From contig NZ_LR813084.1 of assembly GCF_903815225.1 (NCBI RefSeq), forward strand, positions 4,674,001 to 4,738,000: DNA of 64,000 nt. The letters are read 5' to 3'. Each line of letters begins with the position of its first letter. Positions within the stretch are counted from its first letter, which is position 1. The notes under the pieces were generated by a model. That model made no database searches, was not told where the DNA came from, and worked only from the letters and a program-made list of their open reading frames with translations. The stretch comes from Delftia tsuruhatensis (lineage in GTDB: Bacteria > Pseudomonadota > Gammaproteobacteria > Burkholderiales > Burkholderiaceae_C). The translations under genes were made by a program, and so were the position numbers. Below are positions 63,301-64,000 of this stretch, piece after piece.

Positions 63301-63485
63301 GTTCACTGCTTCGCACTGCCCACAAAGGTGACACGGTTTTATTGGCGGGTCGCGCCACCACCAATCTGGCCCTTGCCGCCGATGCCGTGAGAGACAGTGT
63401 TGGCAATCACATCCCCTCTTGCATACACCCAATCGATCGCCCTCAGTTTGATATTCATCAAAAGCAAATGAATCTGCATTCTTGA
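60336..63485 (+). CDS. Large protein with alpha/alpha-toroid-like region and Mur-ligase-type domain
   Basis: A 1049-residue cytosolic-looking protein. Residues about 225-330 contain HAALEQLMAQQREDGGWPGC and following helical hairpins, as in alpha/alpha-toroid proteins. After a Pro-rich linker (about 545-605), residues 660-1035 form a Mur-ligase-type ATPase: P-loop TGCVGKTS (673-680), then VITNLATSDIPRIRDAI and GHHMAMNAQAALATLRALG as in MurF. The P-loop Asn/Ser of MurF is replaced by Cys-Val. ATG 60336 is used; 60435 (MLSQQLAKGL) is a good alternative. The last kilobase is lower in G+C. Its function is unknown; context suggests amino-acid ligation linked to the secreted surface protein. Confidence 0.7.
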   Translation: MRKGISTQPARRSMPCRTRDKSGNHLTLIEAESMLSQQLAKGLEYLEQHLVPLPEPYPGCILFFTVAAEGKAASVFHVRATTLEAAWREGATRVRQWAWARKRDEVDLRIDWAQDITPLKAGSPLPDGCNAGLPSMASLALADASLDRAHPLYRLLPCTTTGGAPGTPAVPPHVEQVQPPMSAPCLLLHLRGIYLSGAGPAIAIPRAQAQQCGTWTQLVPVHAALEQLMAQQREDGGWPGCDDICDHLGLTYTLLQAQRHAGSAALARSVARAMDHFEQQLPTMTRECVPRAMALLVLTCHLRNAVVLAATAAGQDDQHLTRLPAMLDQMAEALLAATGAPPALSWAELAMHAYAGCRPHADDSPTLRAARSALPGTFTLSAAFIHRVLPQLQEGIDGSAAGRAVDDPGARWAGMALVEGLQPDACLETQPGDILGHWRRHLLRQLHCAAMRSVWPEQALHLPPAQRRHAAFSDTSQQQVLQSPREIAVLLLCSLAGLELLDAIAPAPQSAAPLSQPTQPRNPPPASMPALGTPPGQDGRGTASGSAAPPSETGTAPTYPPLSWTSAELARFMQGHWLERAAAQTPPACTGLDTTRQHHLPGAAVLVRRTGMAFGVPGAALPTLRPAALISSSPHGLLRHDLPVLHVADLDQGLRGLAGAARRRIRTPVVAVTGCVGKTSTVGMLRQCLQDHGDARADALLAQGTALQMINWSETSPCALVELALPSLRTDLPLADPDILVITNLATSDIPRIRDAIASSPPASPPSGAFKDVIEAIRQLRRGSTLVTEHEIGINPWITEIAKLTGVKIITFGPHSHAGIREMAFHNGNLELAIDNHRLGISLQSDGHHMAMNAQAALATLRALGHTSGTVHASLAHWLPPLGAGQPQLLANGVCLLDHSLSNHLLSMRAAFAQLQSHAPQAGHRLVVLAGIQAEQGQLDASQLVLEPLVRAAQARRVLLYGEPLRTLAAALADLLHVNWYDDLNQLICSLLRTAHKGDTVLLAGRATTNLALAADAVRDSVGNHIPSCIHPIDRPQFDIHQKQMNLHS

Positions 63486-63528
63486 TTGAATAAAACTTAT
63501 GAACCACTGTATATAACTCGCTACAGTG
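63482..63528 (+). promoter_or_regulatory. AT-rich promoter and inverted repeat before the T1SS ABC gene
   Basis: TTGAAT (63486-63491) and TATATA (63510-63515) are 18 bp apart. A perfect inverted repeat CACTGTA-N10-TACAGTG (63505-63528) overlaps the -10 box. This is the most AT-rich stretch in the window, so the transporter may have its own controlled promoter. Confidence 0.5.
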
Positions 63529-63584
63529 TTTGTGAAACTAACCGCATTTACATTTTGTAAAAGCGTTTGCCACCCCACCAGAAC

Positions 63585-64000
63585 ATGATCCGATACCTTC
63601 TTCCCCGCCAGTTGGCCCAGGCCGCTGCGCTCCCGTCGGGAACGGAGACGGTGGGGCCTTTCGCATCCGCCATTGCCGAGTCGTTCGACAGGGCCGCGCA
63701 CCAGTTGCGCCGGGCAGCCTGGCTGTCCCTTCCCATCAGTCTGCTGGGGCTGCTGCCTTCCATCTTCCTGCTGCAGGTCTACAACCGCGTCATCGCGCGC
63801 GGCGGCACGGCCACGCTGACGGCCATGGTGGCCGGCGTTCTATGCTTTCTCGGCCTGGAGTGGTGGCTGCGCCGCAAGCGCGCCCGCGCGCTGCGGGAAG
63901 CCGGCGCCATGATCGACCGGGACGTATCGCAGGCACTCATGCAGAGCATGCTGCGCCACCCGCTGGCCGCGCTGGAGCAACGCTCTTCCAGCCAATGGCT
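63585..64000 (+). CDS. Type I secretion ABC transporter (3' end outside window)
   Basis: The frame starts at ATG 63585 (MIRYLLPRQLAQ) and is open to the window end, giving 138 residues. WLSLPISLLGLLPSIFLLQV followed by YNRVIARGGTATLTAMVAG is the first membrane hairpin of PrtD/RtxB-type T1SS permease-ATPases. No C39 peptidase-like domain precedes it. No strong ribosome site is seen. The ATPase domain, membrane-fusion protein and any TolC homologue would lie to the right. The likely cargo is the surface protein at 55765. Confidence 0.85.
   Translation, partial: MIRYLLPRQLAQAAALPSGTETVGPFASAIAESFDRAAHQLRRAAWLSLPISLLGLLPSIFLLQVYNRVIARGGTATLTAMVAGVLCFLGLEWWLRRKRARALREAGAMIDRDVSQALMQSMLRHPLAALEQRSSSQW

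Overview
The window looks like the chromosome of a beta-proteobacterium of the Comamonadaceae (Delftia/Comamonas/Acidovorax type). This rests on the high G+C with strong GC3 bias, a PilY1-type pilus protein, Bug-type tripartite tricarboxylate receptors, a PuuD-type membrane urate hydroxylase, a multimodular MaeB, and the intergenic repeats. The genus is an inference; no rRNA is present.

Layout, left to right. (1) 1-3138: the 3' part of a pilY1-like gene. (2) 3296-4720: a small, lower-GC accessory patch. It holds an Abi-family HEPN protein on the minus strand and, divergent from it, a strong sigma-70 promoter and an intrinsic terminator about 90 nt apart with no convincing gene between them, i.e. 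a candidate structured ncRNA. (3) 4767-9536: an ABC importer of the BMP/nucleoside class (ATPase, two permeases, lipoprotein receptor). (4) 9645-13720: a LysR regulator, a Cache-PAS-GGDEF sensor and a Crp/Fnr regulator. (5) 13859-35680, plus 43712-45199: a nearly complete purine-to-central-metabolism set. It includes xdhC, puuD (urate hydroxylase), uraH, puuE (allantoinase), a fused uraD-allantoate amidohydrolase, an M20 hydrolase, gcl, hyi, glxR, a glycerate kinase/hydroxypyruvate reductase, a tartrate dehydrogenase and an NCS2 purine permease. Urate is taken through HIU, OHCU, allantoin, allantoate and ureidoglycolate to glyoxylate, then to tartronate semialdehyde, glycerate and 2-phosphoglycerate. 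Four promoters in this set (puuD, uraH/ggt, the GntR gene itself, the permease) share an almost identical TGTATACA-centred site, so the GntR/FCD protein at 30989 is the likely common regulator. The permease also has a textbook sigma-54 promoter with an NtrC-like site. (6) 35778-42523: one long minus-strand cluster of a Tsx-like outer-membrane channel, a cupin, a NitT/TauT-type ABC importer, an SRPBCC protein, and a PEP-hydrolase-like and a Tm-1-like protein, with a divergent TetR gene; its substrate is unknown. (7) 45385-55360: maeB, tRNA-Ser(TGA), a GT39-like membrane glycosyltransferase, a TetR/MFS pair followed by a stand-alone siderophore-interacting-protein C-terminal domain, a small membrane protein, and a TPR protein plus L,D-transpeptidase operon.

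(8) 55532-64000 is the most unusual region. A sigma-54-type promoter with an upstream cluster of GTAAC repeats precedes a 1306-residue low-complexity surface protein made of a retention-module-like N-terminus, a Thr-Pro-Asn linker and many Gly-Leu-rich repeats. It is followed by an OmpA-type lipoprotein, a 1049-residue protein that joins an alpha/alpha-toroid-like region to a Mur-ligase-type ATPase domain, and the start of a type I secretion ABC transporter cut by the window end. I read this as a type I secreted adhesin system with an unexplained Mur-ligase partner.
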